Origin: Clostridiales bacterium
Lineage (GTDB): Bacteria > Bacillota > Clostridia > Peptostreptococcales > Anaerovoracaceae
Direction: 5' to 3'
Length of the DNA: 64,000 nt
Assembly: GCA_015243575.1 (NCBI GenBank)
Contig: CP042469.1
Location: forward strand, 992,001-1,056,000
In this document: positions 54,501 to 63,158 of the stretch, piece by piece
Numbering within the stretch: position 1 is the stretch's first letter
Layout: every line of letters begins with the position of its first letter
Notes under the pieces: generated by a model
Told to the model about the DNA's origin: nothing
What the model saw: the letters and a program-made list of their open reading frames with translations, nothing else
The model's database searches: none
Translations under genes and position numbers: made by a program

Positions 54501-56453
54501 GGCTATGCTACTCTTGCGAGGAATGGCTGGCTTAGCATTTTCAAGACCGATGGATCGGAAACGCCTCTATCCGGTGCTGAGTTTACACTTTACGCTTTGG
54601 ATGGAGTAACCCCAATTCGAAAAGGAATCAGTGGGGCCGACGGAAAAATACTGCTCAAGGTTATTCCAGATGGAACTTATCTTCTAAAAGAGACTGGATC
54701 ACCAAGCGGGTATTCACTGGAAGGCTTGATTCATACGGTTACGGTAAAGACCGAAGGAGCTCTCGTTACCACATCCATAGACGGCAAGACCGGTTCCGAG
54801 TCAAATTTATTAAATGTAAAAAATTTTGTAAGCAACACCGTTGGTACCCTGGCCATCCGTAAGACAGTGGCTGGTGATGCCAATGAAAACAAAAGCTTTG
54901 CGTTTACTGTAGAACTTTACAATGCTGACAATTCACCGAACAATGGAAGCTATCAATACATGGATGATAATGGTGTGCTGGCAGGAACCATAAAAAACGG
55001 GGACTCGTTCTTCCTGAAGCACAATGAGACAATCACCATCTACGGTCTGCCAAAAGATCTCAGGTATTCTGTAACTGAAAGTGATTACTCCGCTGATGGA
55101 TATACTACTGTTGATACAGAGCGTACTGGTTCCATTGAGGCGGATGTTATTAAGAATGTTGTATTTACCAACACAAAGAACAAGCCCGGCAGTCTGACAA
55201 TCAGCAAAACCGTTACCGGCGATGCAGATGAAACCGGCAAAAAGTTTACATTCACGGTGACCTTGACCGATGCGGTCAATACCTATGCCTATACAGGAGC
55301 CAACGGCGGACCCAGCGGGAGTATGAAGGGCAGCATGACTTTCGAATTGTCAAACGGTGAGAGCATAACGATAGCAGACTTGCTTGAGGGAACCGGATAC
55401 ACAGTAACAGAAGCGGATTACACCGCAGATGGATATACTACTGTCCATACGGGAAGCACGGGGAACATCGACACAAATAAGACTCATACCGTAGCGTTTA
55501 CCAATTCAAAAAATAAACCCGGCAGCCTGACAATCAGCAAAATCGTTGCTGGCAATGCTGCTGATAAAGAAAAAAAGTTTGAGTTTACGCTAACCTTGAG
55601 CGATGCGGTCAATACATACGCCTATACTGGAGCCAACGGCGGACCCAGCGGGAGCATGAAAGGCAATCTGACCTTTGAACTGTCAAACGGTGAGAGCATA
55701 ACCGTAGCAGATCTGCTTGAGGGAACTGGATACACAGTAACAGAAGCGGATTATTCCCCAGATGGGTACGCTACTGTATCCACAGGAAGTGCAGGGGTCA
55801 TCGATACAAGCAAGACCCATGCAGCAGTATTTACCAATACAAAAAATAGGGGCGGCGGAGGCGGCGGAAATCCTCCGAAAGAGGAAACTACGCCGGGCGG
55901 AATTACCACACCGGGTGGTGTAACCACGCCGGGCGGTGTCGTCACTCCTGAAGCAATTCAAGGAAGCATTACCATTGTAAAAGTAGATGGTGATGATTCG
56001 TCAAAGACGTTATCCGGTGCGATCTTTGAATTGTTTGAAGGCGGAAGGCTGATCAGAACTGCCGTGACTGGTTCGGACGGAGTTATCTTCTTTGATGGAC
56101 TAGACACGGGTGTGAGGTATTCCTTAAGAGAAAAGGCTGCTCCAAATGGATACAAAGCCAGTGCTCGAGTCTATACCTTCCAGTTGGAAGACCGTGCGAA
56201 CAGGCTTGATCTTTCAGTACCATTCAAAAACTATAAAATTGAACGAGATGAAATCTCTCAGATTGATCCGGAGGATATTCCAGCAGGGTGGATTATAGAC
56301 GAAGATGTGCCCGGAGGATTTACAGAGCTGGACGAGACGCCGAAGACAGGCGGCAGCTATATAACCTTGAATTCCTTGGTCACATTGATGCTTCTTTCAG
56401 GATTCGGACTGCTCTTATGGGCAGCTTTAAGAAGAAGAAAGCTTCAGCCCTGA
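51570..56453 (+). CDS. Large wall-anchored surface protein with Cna_B/SpaA-type isopeptide domains
   Basis: A 1627-residue protein: signal peptide to about residue 30 (VYG-D), then several beta-rich domains of the Cna/collagen-binding or DUF11-like kind (about 200-1000). A SpaA/Cna_B domain follows (about 988-1085, KTDGSETPLSGAEFTLY ending YLLKETGSPSGY), then three tandem 111-residue modules (about 1095-1428), a Pro/Gly/Thr linker with TTPGGV repeats, another Cna_B domain (VKVDGDDSSKTLSGAIFELF to LREKAAPNGY), and a sorting signal ETPKTGG plus hydrophobic helix and RRRK tail. Isopeptide cross-links Lys-Asn stabilised by Glu are expected. It is likely an adhesin or pilin-like shaft. No sortase gene is in the window. 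Confidence 0.92.
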   Translation: MKPKKRSPAPIAFTLVLMLLFSLVTPVYGDEIPKDVSGYLQDKSVTLAQGGHNLDLEDENLKIDSDQDLVVGISFRVPIMSDPLENGTYVVRNDTASFEVSKQFELMSGAGPIVLKAADGTKVGTLTLTTETVGATPKVIANVIFDGQESVFDGSDPSLNSVACFFTATLRYDKTDHDGEEDDVTVEILERNFVVHVPEAPVEYTVMKSGIANLSDRQITWSVTVGAEKAGNPIDLKDYKFVDHLSQVGGYVADSFQVDGSAPDSPPDYTDNVLSYRFPEGSVSPKTITFTTDIPVGKYYGSGQQSITNKAELKDITDTLKKDGSVTVNFTPPKWIEKTGVASQSSSTDPYNPTGRSITWTITANHERANLKNVEITDILSENLNFISAVWEKETSPDVWEETGLTFNSAPAGGRYIIGDIQYKGRLVIKVGVPDESSTTTTTSYNNQASITWDGAPGTGNNGGLKTGVVSVSIGYNAISKTGTINAKDRTVNWTVKVDARGQGALNNLKVYDLLVYGDKDSGFDPDTVVWPEGISPGVINYFKNSNNIRYDQKYNGNFLNKGPSDISAPHVYTIMQDTKPVAELLEFSDLSNTQVNEFSFDTMVLNPGIFAGNTNVKRVINTAVLFNGEAKLAEATADPLYNSRVLAKEMVHRNAVNPVAGVNNTTTDAGSGFNYIDKSVIFRLSVNANGLDLVNSLKSDGSTLGAFTVTDTLPGGWEFEEIAPGKDFLIFEGVPNTSGTLQATGSPLETVSGLAAAFNRTQDPQTAVFTFQELNKPYVILVKAKPSDEMLQDYFDGNKGTTVTNNLTMKAVKWQPGVSVTRSVSITSRVLDKTSALAATGVAKWTVEYKPYDLSYEGERRIEDVLPSGLELRVDASGNLVISGNITMQELVLQSNGTYVPGAAVPLTLGSGGNLSYDNAERRLTFHIPDNSKGYRITYLTDVTGAVGSVWNHVYLIGASGEVEDHSGAFSISEQDGYATLARNGWLSIFKTDGSETPLSGAEFTLYALDGVTPIRKGISGADGKILLKVIPDGTYLLKETGSPSGYSLEGLIHTVTVKTEGALVTTSIDGKTGSESNLLNVKNFVSNTVGTLAIRKTVAGDANENKSFAFTVELYNADNSPNNGSYQYMDDNGVLAGTIKNGDSFFLKHNETITIYGLPKDLRYSVTESDYSADGYTTVDTERTGSIEADVIKNVVFTNTKNKPGSLTISKTVTGDADETGKKFTFTVTLTDAVNTYAYTGANGGPSGSMKGSMTFELSNGESITIADLLEGTGYTVTEADYTADGYTTVHTGSTGNIDTNKTHTVAFTNSKNKPGSLTISKIVAGNAADKEKKFEFTLTLSDAVNTYAYTGANGGPSGSMKGNLTFELSNGESITVADLLEGTGYTVTEADYSPDGYATVSTGSAGVIDTSKTHAAVFTNTKNRGGGGGGNPPKEETTPGGITTPGGVTTPGGVVTPEAIQGSITIVKVDGDDSSKTLSGAIFELFEGGRLIRTAVTGSDGVIFFDGLDTGVRYSLREKAAPNGYKASARVYTFQLEDRANRLDLSVPFKNYKIERDEISQIDPEDIPAGWIIDEDVPGGFTELDETPKTGGSYITLNSLVTLMLLSGFGLLLWAALRRRKLQP
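54852..55850 (+). repeat. Three tandem 333-bp coding repeats in the surface protein
   Basis: Three modules of about 111 residues: the second (from 55185) and third (from 55518) are nearly identical over long DNA stretches, for example YAYTGANGGPSGSMKG in both. The first (from about 54852) is more diverged. The period between the second and third is exactly 333 bp. The modules have the pattern GSLTISKTV...FTNTKNK, like tandem Cna_B-related shaft domains. They could expand or contract by recombination. Confidence 0.85.
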
Positions 56454-56478
56454 TTTTAAGTGAATAAGCAAAATTCCC

Positions 56479-56510
56479 AAAATGCCATGGATTTTTCCAT
56501 GGCATTTTCT
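56479..56510 (+). terminator. Terminator after the surface protein gene
   Basis: AAAATGCCATGGA (56479-56491) pairs with TCCATGGCATTTT (56496-56508), with a TTTT loop and TTTTCTT ending. Its end touches the -35 of the next promoter. Confidence 0.8.
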
Positions 56511-56568
56511 TGACTTGTCAGAAACAGGGGCATATAATGCAATCGAGAGATTGATAATAAATTATCAA
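56510..56568 (+). promoter_or_regulatory. Promoter and operator palindrome of the glycerol dehydrogenase gene
   Basis: TTGACT (56510-56515) and TATAAT (56533-56538) are 17 bp apart, a near-consensus promoter. TTGATAAT-AA-ATTATCAA (56551-56568) is a perfect 18-bp palindrome just after the expected start point, suited to a repressor. No matching regulator is evident nearby. Confidence 0.7.
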
Positions 56569-56586
56569 ATTAATAGGAGGTTTCTT

Positions 56587-57687
56587 ATGGCAAATATTAT
56601 TGGAAGTCCCGAACGTTATGTACAGGGCAGGGGGGTTCTCGGAGAGCTTTGCAAGCATATTCAGAGCATGGGAAAGACTCCCTTCATTTTAGTGAGCGAA
56701 TCAGGCAAAGGCCGCGTAGAAAAGCCCATATCCAAGGGTGCAGTGGAATTTGATACGAAATTGACTTACGCAACGTTCCGCGGGGAATGTTCCCGCAATG
56801 AAATCGACCGACTGATCAAAGCGTACAAGGAATCAGCTTGTGATGTTATCGTAGGAATCGGCGGAGGAAAGATTCATGATACGGCAAAAGCAGTAGCTTT
56901 TTATGCGGGTGCCCCAGTGGTAATCGTTCCAACCATTGCCGGCACAGATGCACCATGCAGCGCGCTGTCTGTAATATACAGCGACGAAGGTGTATTCGAA
57001 GAATATCTTTTTCTTCCCAGAAATCCCAACATGGTTCTTGTAGATACCGATATTATCAGCAAAGCACCGGCACGTCTACTTGTTTCTGGTATGGGAGATG
57101 CACTGGCGACCTATTTTGAAGCACGCGCATGCAAGCAGTCAGACAGCGGCAACTTTATCGGAGGTCAGTACACTGTTACCTCAATGGCCATTGCAAAGCT
57201 TTGCTATGACACATTGATTTCCGATGGCGTAAAAGCGTTGGTTTCTGTGAGGGAAGGTGTATGTACAAAAGCCCTCGAACATATTGTAGAAGCAAATACC
57301 TATCTCTCCGGAATCGGATTTGAAAGCTGTGGTATAGCAGCGGCTCATGCGATTCACAACGGCCTGACTGCAATTCCGGAAACCCACCATTACTATCATG
57401 GTGAAAAAGTTGCATTCGGAACGTTAACCCAATTGGTTCTTGAAAATTCAGATCTGAAGGAGCTTGAGGAAGTCATGAACTTCTGTCTTGATACAGGATT
57501 GCCTACAACGCTGGCAGACCTAGGTATAACAGAGATAAAGCCCAATGAACTGATGCAGGCTGCCGAACTGGCCTGCGGGCCAAATGATACCATGGGCAAT
57601 ATGCCTTTTGCTGTTACCCCACAGATGGTATACGATTCGATGATTGCTGCCGATGCTCTTGGCAGGCATTATAAGTCTAAGCGCTAG
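56587..57687 (+). CDS. gldA: Glycerol dehydrogenase family protein
   Basis: A 366-residue iron/zinc-dependent polyol dehydrogenase: NAD site GIGGGKIHDTAKA, then PTIAGTDAPCS. Metal ligands are Asp in GMGDALATYFEA, His in AAAHAIHNG and His in YYHGEKVAFG. It oxidises glycerol to dihydroxyacetone or reduces related carbonyls such as hydroxyacetone. The ATG at 56587 follows TAGGAGG. It has its own promoter and operator, so expression is probably induced. No dihydroxyacetone kinase is nearby. Confidence 0.9.
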   Translation: MANIIGSPERYVQGRGVLGELCKHIQSMGKTPFILVSESGKGRVEKPISKGAVEFDTKLTYATFRGECSRNEIDRLIKAYKESACDVIVGIGGGKIHDTAKAVAFYAGAPVVIVPTIAGTDAPCSALSVIYSDEGVFEEYLFLPRNPNMVLVDTDIISKAPARLLVSGMGDALATYFEARACKQSDSGNFIGGQYTVTSMAIAKLCYDTLISDGVKALVSVREGVCTKALEHIVEANTYLSGIGFESCGIAAAHAIHNGLTAIPETHHYYHGEKVAFGTLTQLVLENSDLKELEEVMNFCLDTGLPTTLADLGITEIKPNELMQAAELACGPNDTMGNMPFAVTPQMVYDSMIAADALGRHYKSKR

Positions 57688-57866
57688 ACTCGGATATGAT
57701 TCCTGGCTTAATCTTTTCGGCGAACTGTCATTGTAAAAATATTAATAATTGCATATTTAAATGACTACACATATCCGCTAGAATATTGATCAAAGGAATG
57801 TTTTGCAAAACCCTTAATCTTGCCGGTGCTCCAAAACAGCACCGATATGGAGAATGGAGAAATAAA

Positions 57867-59009
57867 ATGAAAACACCATTGATCATGACACCCGGACCTA
57901 CTTCTGTACATGAGGATGTACGCAGGGCAATGTCAAAAAAAATTACAAATCCGGATCTGGACATGGAATTCTATGAGTTCTATAAGGAAACCAGTGACCG
58001 ATTGAAGCAATTATTTCTGACCAGCAATGATATTCTGATCCTGAATGGAGAAGGAATCCTAGGACTGGAGGCTGCCTGTGCATCTCTGATTGAACCGGGC
58101 GATCAAGTGCTGTGCCTGGATAACGGAATCTTCGGAAAAGGCTTCGGAGAATTTGCAGAACTTTATGGCGCAGAGGTGACATACTTTAAAAGTGACTACA
58201 GGAAAGCAATCTCAGTGGAAGAGCTGGAGCAATTTTTGGCTGATCGCCATGATTTTAAGTTGGCTCTTCTTGTTCATTGTGAAACCCCTTCGGGGATTAC
58301 AAATCCGGTGAATCACATCTGCCCGCTGCTGAAAAAATACGGAATTCTAACCGTTGTGGACTCCGTGTCGGCAGTAGGCGGCGAAGAATTGCGAACGGAT
58401 GAATGGCAGATGGATCTCGTACTGGCAGGTTCTCAGAAATGCCTGTCGGCTCCACCTGGCCTTTCCATCGTCAGCATCAGCGGAGACGCTTGGAAAATGA
58501 TACAGAGCCGAAAGCAGCCTGTGGCAGGGTTTTATTGCAACCTAAGTCTTTGGAGCAGCTGGTATGAGAAAAAGTGGTTTCCATATACCCAGCCCGTCAG
58601 TGATTTGTATGGATTAAGAGCGGCAGTGGATCGGATACTCACTGAAGGGGACAGTATTACGCGCCATAAGAAATATGCTGAAGCGGTCAGAACCAGTCTT
58701 GTCGATGCAGGACTGGAATTATATGCGCAGGACGGATTTTCTAATACGGTGACTACCGTTTTAGTGCCCGATGGCATCCGTTTTCAGGAATTATTTAACG
58801 CGATGCTGACGAATCACAATATCATGATTGCAGGTGCTTTTGATTATCTGGCAGATAAAGTATTCCGTATCGGACATATGGGAGAGAATTGCAGGGAAGA
58901 GACGTTGTATCTCGCATTAAAGGCACTGAACGAAGTCTTAAAAAAACATCGTGTGGTTCTTGAAAAAGAGCTTCACATAGAATTCGTAAATCTGATCTCG
59001 CAAATGTAA
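57867..59009 (+). CDS. Class V PLP aminotransferase (alanine/serine--glyoxylate type)
   Basis: A 380-residue fold-type I enzyme beginning MTPGPTSVHEDVRRAMS, with NGEGILGLEAA (phosphate cup), VDSVSAVGGEEL and LAGSQKCLSAPPG, where Lys191 carries the PLP. Family members are alanine-glyoxylate, serine-pyruvate and ureidoglycine-glyoxylate (PucG) aminotransferases. The ATG at 57867 has GGAGAAATAAA upstream. Which amino donor is used cannot be read; purine-breakdown PucG is one option. Confidence 0.88.
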   Translation: MKTPLIMTPGPTSVHEDVRRAMSKKITNPDLDMEFYEFYKETSDRLKQLFLTSNDILILNGEGILGLEAACASLIEPGDQVLCLDNGIFGKGFGEFAELYGAEVTYFKSDYRKAISVEELEQFLADRHDFKLALLVHCETPSGITNPVNHICPLLKKYGILTVVDSVSAVGGEELRTDEWQMDLVLAGSQKCLSAPPGLSIVSISGDAWKMIQSRKQPVAGFYCNLSLWSSWYEKKWFPYTQPVSDLYGLRAAVDRILTEGDSITRHKKYAEAVRTSLVDAGLELYAQDGFSNTVTTVLVPDGIRFQELFNAMLTNHNIMIAGAFDYLADKVFRIGHMGENCREETLYLALKALNEVLKKHRVVLEKELHIEFVNLISQM

Positions 59010-59025
59010 AAAAGAGCAGGTATTC

Positions 59026-59079
59026 TGAGCTGCGCACCAATGATCATCGATTAAAAGCTTATCATTGGTGCGCAGCTCA
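59026..59079. terminator. Bidirectional terminator between the aminotransferase and gap genes
   Basis: A perfect 19-bp stem (59026-59044 with 59061-59079) with a 16-base loop lies between convergent genes, with TTTTGC to the right. Confidence 0.8.
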
Positions 59080-59162
59080 TTTTGCTAACTTTTGCGTCCT
59101 CGGAGATTCGATTTGCAGCGGGTCGCCATTCGACTTGGAACCGTCAAGATTTTTACACAAGC

Positions 59163-60161
59163 CTATAGATTTGCCAGATGCTTTACGGTACGAATCATTT
59201 GACTGGTAAATGAATTTTCATTGTCATACCAGGCTGCGATTTTAACCAGCGTATCGCTGCCTAATTCAGTCGTCTTTGTTTGGGTGGCATCAAACAGGCT
59301 GCCAAAGGTCATACCGATGATATCTGAGGATACGATTTCATCCTCTGTATATCCGTATTCTTCCGATTTTGACTGCTCCATTTTTTGATTCACCTGATCT
59401 ACTGTTACAGAACCGCTGACCACAGCAGTCAGTTCCGTGAGAGAGCCTGCCATGACCGGGACTCTTTGGGATGTGCCATCAAGTTTGCCTTCCAGTGCGG
59501 GAATGACCAGCCCGATAGCCTTTGCGGCTCCCGTAGAAGTTGGAATGATATTTCCGGCAGCGGAACGTGCTCTGCGCAAATCACCTTTTGCATGAGGGCC
59601 GTCAAGTGTATTCTGATCGTTTGTATAAGCGTGAATGGTTGTCATAAAGCCTTTTTGGATCGGTGCCAGTTCATTGAGATGATATACCATAAAAGCCAGG
59701 CAATTTGTAGTGCAGGAAGCGGCGGAAACAATGGTATCTTCCTTTGTCAATGTGCTTTCGTTAATACCGTAAACGATGGTAGGAACATCCTTACCGGCTG
59801 CAGTGGAAATCAGCACCTTCTTAGCTCCAGCTTCAAGGTGTGCAGACGCAGCTTTTTTAGAAGCGAAGAACCCGGTGCATTCCAACACTACGTCGATATT
59901 CAGATCCTTCCAGGGGAGCTTGGAAGGATCTTTCTCCGCATAGATCGGAATACTGACACCATTTACTATGAGGCTGTTTTCAGTGGAATCAATCTGCTCT
60001 CCATAACGTCCTTGTGATGTGTCATATTTCAGCAGATGCGCCAGCATCTTCGGACTGGTTAAATCGTTGATTGCAGCAACATGATAGCCCTCGGCCTCAA
60101 AAAGCTGCCGGAACGCCAGTCTGCCAATTCGTCCAAAACCATTGATTGCTATATTTTTCAT
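59163..60161 (-). CDS. gap: Glyceraldehyde-3-phosphate dehydrogenase
   Basis: A 332-residue GAPDH with [14 protein letters not shown] (NAD site), the catalytic [21 protein letters not shown] and [16 protein letters not shown], and [10 protein letters not shown]. It converts glyceraldehyde-3-phosphate to 1,3-bisphosphoglycerate. The ATG at 60161 is used, GGTGATC being a weak site upstream. It stands alone rather than with pgk-tpi, and divergent from an AraC regulator, so it may be a secondary or regulated GAPDH. Confidence 0.95.
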   Translation of the reverse strand: MKNIAINGFGRIGRLAFRQLFEAEGYHVAAINDLTSPKMLAHLLKYDTSQGRYGEQIDSTENSLIVNGVSIPIYAEKDPSKLPWKDLNIDVVLECTGFFASKKAASAHLEAGAKKVLISTAAGKDVPTIVYGINESTLTKEDTIVSAASCTTNCLAFMVYHLNELAPIQKGFMTTIHAYTNDQNTLDGPHAKGDLRRARSAAGNIIPTSTGAAKAIGLVIPALEGKLDGTSQRVPVMAGSLTELTAVVSGSVTVDQVNQKMEQSKSEEYGYTEDEIVSSDIIGMTFGSLFDATQTKTTELGSDTLVKIAAWYDNENSFTSQMIRTVKHLANL

Positions 60162-60299
60162 AATGATCACCTTTTTCTACCTTTCTGGTTGGCTTAGAAT
60201 ACTTCGTTTGCGTAATTCAATCGTATTATATCGTTTAGAGTTTTGTGGTACAATGTCATATGTGAAGGATTTCACTATACTATCTGTCAGGAGAACCCT

Positions 60300-61166
60300 A
60301 TGCCGCAATATGACCGATATAAAAATAGAAACGTTAACATCGAATTTCATGTCCGTGAGGATTTTAGCAAGATGCCATATCCAGGGCGTTTTTCACTTGT
60401 GTTTCTCACCGATGGCAGCATCAGCGGATTACGAAACGATCATCCTTTCCATGTATCTGCGCCGGGTGTGCTTTGCCTTACTGACAAGGATGAGTTTTGT
60501 ATCTTTGAAAATAAAAACGTATCAGCCCAGACCTTTTGCTTCGATTCCGATTTTTTAAGTTCTATTCCCATTTCTGAATCACAAGATTATGCTTCCACAA
60601 ATTTAAAAATCCAAACCGGCTTGTCGCTTTTTTCAAAAGATTCTTTACAGACAGGCCTGCCGAGGGTACCGGAACGAGCATACCCGCAATTATTTGAATG
60701 GTTTTTTGTACTGGGAACAGAGGTCTATGCACAGAGTGATGGGCTTTGGGCATGCAGGATCAAGAAATATCTGATCCAGATCTTAGGTATGCTGGAAGAT
60801 CTGAACCGTCAGGCCGAACAGTCTCCGGTGGATCTTGTTTTGGAATATATCCATACCTATTATGCAAATAAGATCAGCCTTGCAGACCTGACAAGCTGCG
60901 CGCATCTAAACCGAGTTTCATTGAATCAATTGTTTCATCAAAGATGTGGCTGCACAGCGATGACATATCTTCTGAATCATCGACTAAAAGTAGCTTCAAG
61001 CCTGCTGACCCACACCGATATGAGCCTGAATGAGATTGCGCGGTCAACGGGATTTGAATATGATACGTATTTTATCAAGCAGTTTACCGCGAAAAAGAAA
61101 ATGTCACCGACTGTGTTTCGGAATTCATCCAGAGAATCAGCAGTCTTCCCAGTAGAAGCAAATTAG
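60300..61166 (+). CDS. AraC-family transcriptional regulator
   Basis: A 288-residue regulator: an N-terminal cupin-like ligand domain (about 20-110, GRFSLVFLTDGSISG) and a C-terminal double HTH (about 195-285, LTSCAHLNRVSLNQLFHQRC and NEIARSTGFEYDTYFIKQF). The ATG at 60300 follows AGGAGAACCC; upstream codons in frame lack a ribosome site. Divergent from gap with about 140 bp between, so it may control gap, itself or both. Ligand unknown. Confidence 0.92.
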   Translation: MPQYDRYKNRNVNIEFHVREDFSKMPYPGRFSLVFLTDGSISGLRNDHPFHVSAPGVLCLTDKDEFCIFENKNVSAQTFCFDSDFLSSIPISESQDYASTNLKIQTGLSLFSKDSLQTGLPRVPERAYPQLFEWFFVLGTEVYAQSDGLWACRIKKYLIQILGMLEDLNRQAEQSPVDLVLEYIHTYYANKISLADLTSCAHLNRVSLNQLFHQRCGCTAMTYLLNHRLKVASSLLTHTDMSLNEIARSTGFEYDTYFIKQFTAKKKMSPTVFRNSSRESAVFPVEAN

Positions 61167-61380
61167 TTTTTTTATTTAGTTAAAAGTTATTCCATTCATT
61201 TTTCATGCCAAAAAACTGTTATCGATCGAAAATTGCGCATTTAGGAAGATAAATCCAAAAAACTTGATTCTATATTTAAAATACCAATTGTAAAGATGCA
61301 AAAAAAATGATACCATAAATGACGTATAGATAGGGAAATTTGGTGATTTTAGTAAGAACTTGTCGATTACAGGAGGATGT

Positions 61381-62166
61381 ATGGAACTTACTACTTTAAT
61401 AGGTGTTGTTGCGGGTATTGTTGCTGTAGTAGGAGCAATGATTTTTAAACATATCAGTTTTGCGGTTTTAGTGAATCCCGCAGCGATATTTGTTATCTTC
61501 GTAGGTACAGCCGCTAGTGTTCTCAATTCATTTCCAGGCGAAAATCTGAAGAGCCTTGGGAAATTATTCAAAATTTTGTTCACGAAACAAAAATTGATTA
61601 CAGAATTAGAAATTATCGAAATGATGATCAATCTTTCAAGCATCAGTAAGACTGGGGGCTTGCTTGCGCTGGAGAGTAAAATTGAAGAGATATCAGACCC
61701 ATTCATTCAGAAGGGGATTCGAATGGTTGTTGATGGCTCAGAAGCTGATACGATTACGGATATCCTTGAAGCCGAAATTACAGCCATGGAAAAGAGACAC
61801 GAGACCAATGCCAGCATTTTCGCATCGGCTGGTATGTATGCACCGACTCTTGGTGTCTTGGGTGCAGTGTTTGGCTTAATCGCGGCGATGTCTCATATTG
61901 ATGATACCGAAGCTATGGCCGAAGCAATTGCAGCAGCATTTGTCGCAACGATCCTTGGTATTTTTACCGGTTATGTATTGTGGAATCCCTTTGCCAAAAA
62001 GCTAAAAGTAAAGAGCCAAAACGAGGTTATGCTGAAAGGCATGGTTGTGGAAGGTTTGCTGTCGATTCAAAGAGGAGATGCTCCCTTCATGCTGAAAGAA
62101 AAACTCCTTGCGGTTCTGCCTGCATCGAGACAGGCAAAAATTCTTGAACAATTGAAGAAGGAATAG
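61381..62166 (+). CDS. motA: Flagellar motor stator protein MotA
   Basis: A 261-residue proton- or sodium-channel subunit with four membrane helices, MKRHETNASIFASAGMYAPTLGVLGAV-type signature (here from EKRHETNAS onward) and ATILGIFTGYVLWNPFAKKL. The ATG at 61381 follows CAGGAGG. With MotB it forms the stator that drives flagellar rotation. No clear sigma-D promoter is visible in 61167-61380. Confidence 0.95.
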   Translation: MELTTLIGVVAGIVAVVGAMIFKHISFAVLVNPAAIFVIFVGTAASVLNSFPGENLKSLGKLFKILFTKQKLITELEIIEMMINLSSISKTGGLLALESKIEEISDPFIQKGIRMVVDGSEADTITDILEAEITAMEKRHETNASIFASAGMYAPTLGVLGAVFGLIAAMSHIDDTEAMAEAIAAAFVATILGIFTGYVLWNPFAKKLKVKSQNEVMLKGMVVEGLLSIQRGDAPFMLKEKLLAVLPASRQAKILEQLKKE

Positions 62167-62179
62167 GGAGTACATAGAT

Positions 62180-62929
62180 ATGTCTAGAAAAAAGAAGCAC
62201 ACACAACACGAAGAGGAAGCAGGGGAAGCCTGGCTGCTTCCGTATTCCGATTTAATGACGCTATTATTGGCAGTTTTCATTGTTCTTTTTGCTGTCAGTC
62301 AGATTGACGCACAAAAGGCTCAGGATATGTCTGAGCGATTCAGTGAGACGATGATGGACCAAAACTATGTGCAGTCGATGAAGGGCAGCGACAGTACACA
62401 GGAGGGAGAGCAGCAAGCCGCTCCCCCACAGCCTGTAACGGAAGAAGAGCAGATGGAAGAGTTGAAGACTGAACTTGACGAAAAGATGACGCAAGAACAT
62501 ATGACTGGCTCTGTGTCCACCAGTATTGATAAACGTGGCTTGGTAATCAGTCTGAACAATGCGATGTTCTTTGAGCCGGGCAGTGCGGAAATCAAAAAAG
62601 AATATGAAACAACATTGATCGGAATTTCAGATTTGATGGGGAATATCGACAATTATATTCGCGTTGAAGGTCATACCGACAACGTCCCGATGAATTCGGA
62701 AATGTATCCATCCAATTGGGACTTGTCCGTAGCAAGAGCCACAAGTGTGGTTCGATTGTTTTACGGTAGATCTGGAGTCGATCCAGAGAAGCTTATTGCG
62801 GTGGGATACGGGGAATACAGACCGATTGCTGATAACTCAACAGAAGTGGGTCGGCAGAAAAACAGAAGAATTGATATTATTGTTTTAAACGATAAATATA
62901 GTGATCTGGAGCGTTCAATCATTAGATGA
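62180..62929 (+). CDS. motB: Flagellar motor stator protein MotB
   Basis: A 249-residue protein with the single N-terminal helix and ion-binding aspartate in WLLPYSDLMTLLLAVFIVLF, an acidic linker, and a C-terminal OmpA-like peptidoglycan-binding domain (VEGHTDNVPMNSEMYPSNWD, RRIDIIVL). It anchors MotA to the cell wall. It starts 13 bp after motA. Confidence 0.95.
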   Translation: MSRKKKHTQHEEEAGEAWLLPYSDLMTLLLAVFIVLFAVSQIDAQKAQDMSERFSETMMDQNYVQSMKGSDSTQEGEQQAAPPQPVTEEEQMEELKTELDEKMTQEHMTGSVSTSIDKRGLVISLNNAMFFEPGSAEIKKEYETTLIGISDLMGNIDNYIRVEGHTDNVPMNSEMYPSNWDLSVARATSVVRLFYGRSGVDPEKLIAVGYGEYRPIADNSTEVGRQKNRRIDIIVLNDKYSDLERSIIR

Positions 62930-63000
62930 TTTTTCCATTATAATCATGTTTATTAAGAATGATTTGTGGTAAATATGTATTAGAATACACTGAAAGTGTC

Positions 63001-63040
63001 TAACGAGGCAGAAGAGTTTGTGACGCCTCGTTATATTTTA
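63001..63040 (+). terminator. Terminator after motB
   Basis: TAACGAGGC (63001-63009) pairs with GCCTCGTTA (63025-63033) and is followed by TATTTTA. Confidence 0.6.
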
Positions 63041-63048
63041 AGCTTCGC

Positions 63049-63075
63049 TTAGCACTCTGATGAATAGAGTGCTAA
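63049..63075 (+). promoter_or_regulatory. CIRCE element (HrcA operator)
   Basis: TTAGCACTC-N9-GAGTGCTAA is a perfect match to the CIRCE consensus. It lies 83 bp before the J-protein gene, which should therefore be repressed by HrcA and induced by heat. Confidence 0.95.
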
Positions 63076-63158
63076 AATGAGGAATTTTGAATATAATAAT
63101 ACTTGATACTGCTATGATCTGCAGCAAGTAAGCCAAAGAATTTGAAGGGGGGATTGCA

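Noticed and set aside
55751-55945. Pro/Val-rich antisense frame opposite the TPGG linker
   Set aside because: It mirrors the repetitive TTPGGV coding sequence of the surface protein and has no ribosome site.
55900-55945. Short direct repeats read as a possible CRISPR or minisatellite
   Set aside because: The unit is only about 15 bp, in frame, and encodes the proline/glycine linker. There are no spacers and no cas genes in the window.
57691-57778. CGGATATG/CATATCCG inverted pair around the aminotransferase leader
   Set aside because: The arms are 8 bp and about 70 bp apart, which can occur by chance, and no other structure supports it.
61167-61380. Sigma-D (flagellar) promoter for motAB
   Set aside because: A TAAA near 61293 is present, but I could not find a convincing GCCGATAA-type -10 at the right distance.
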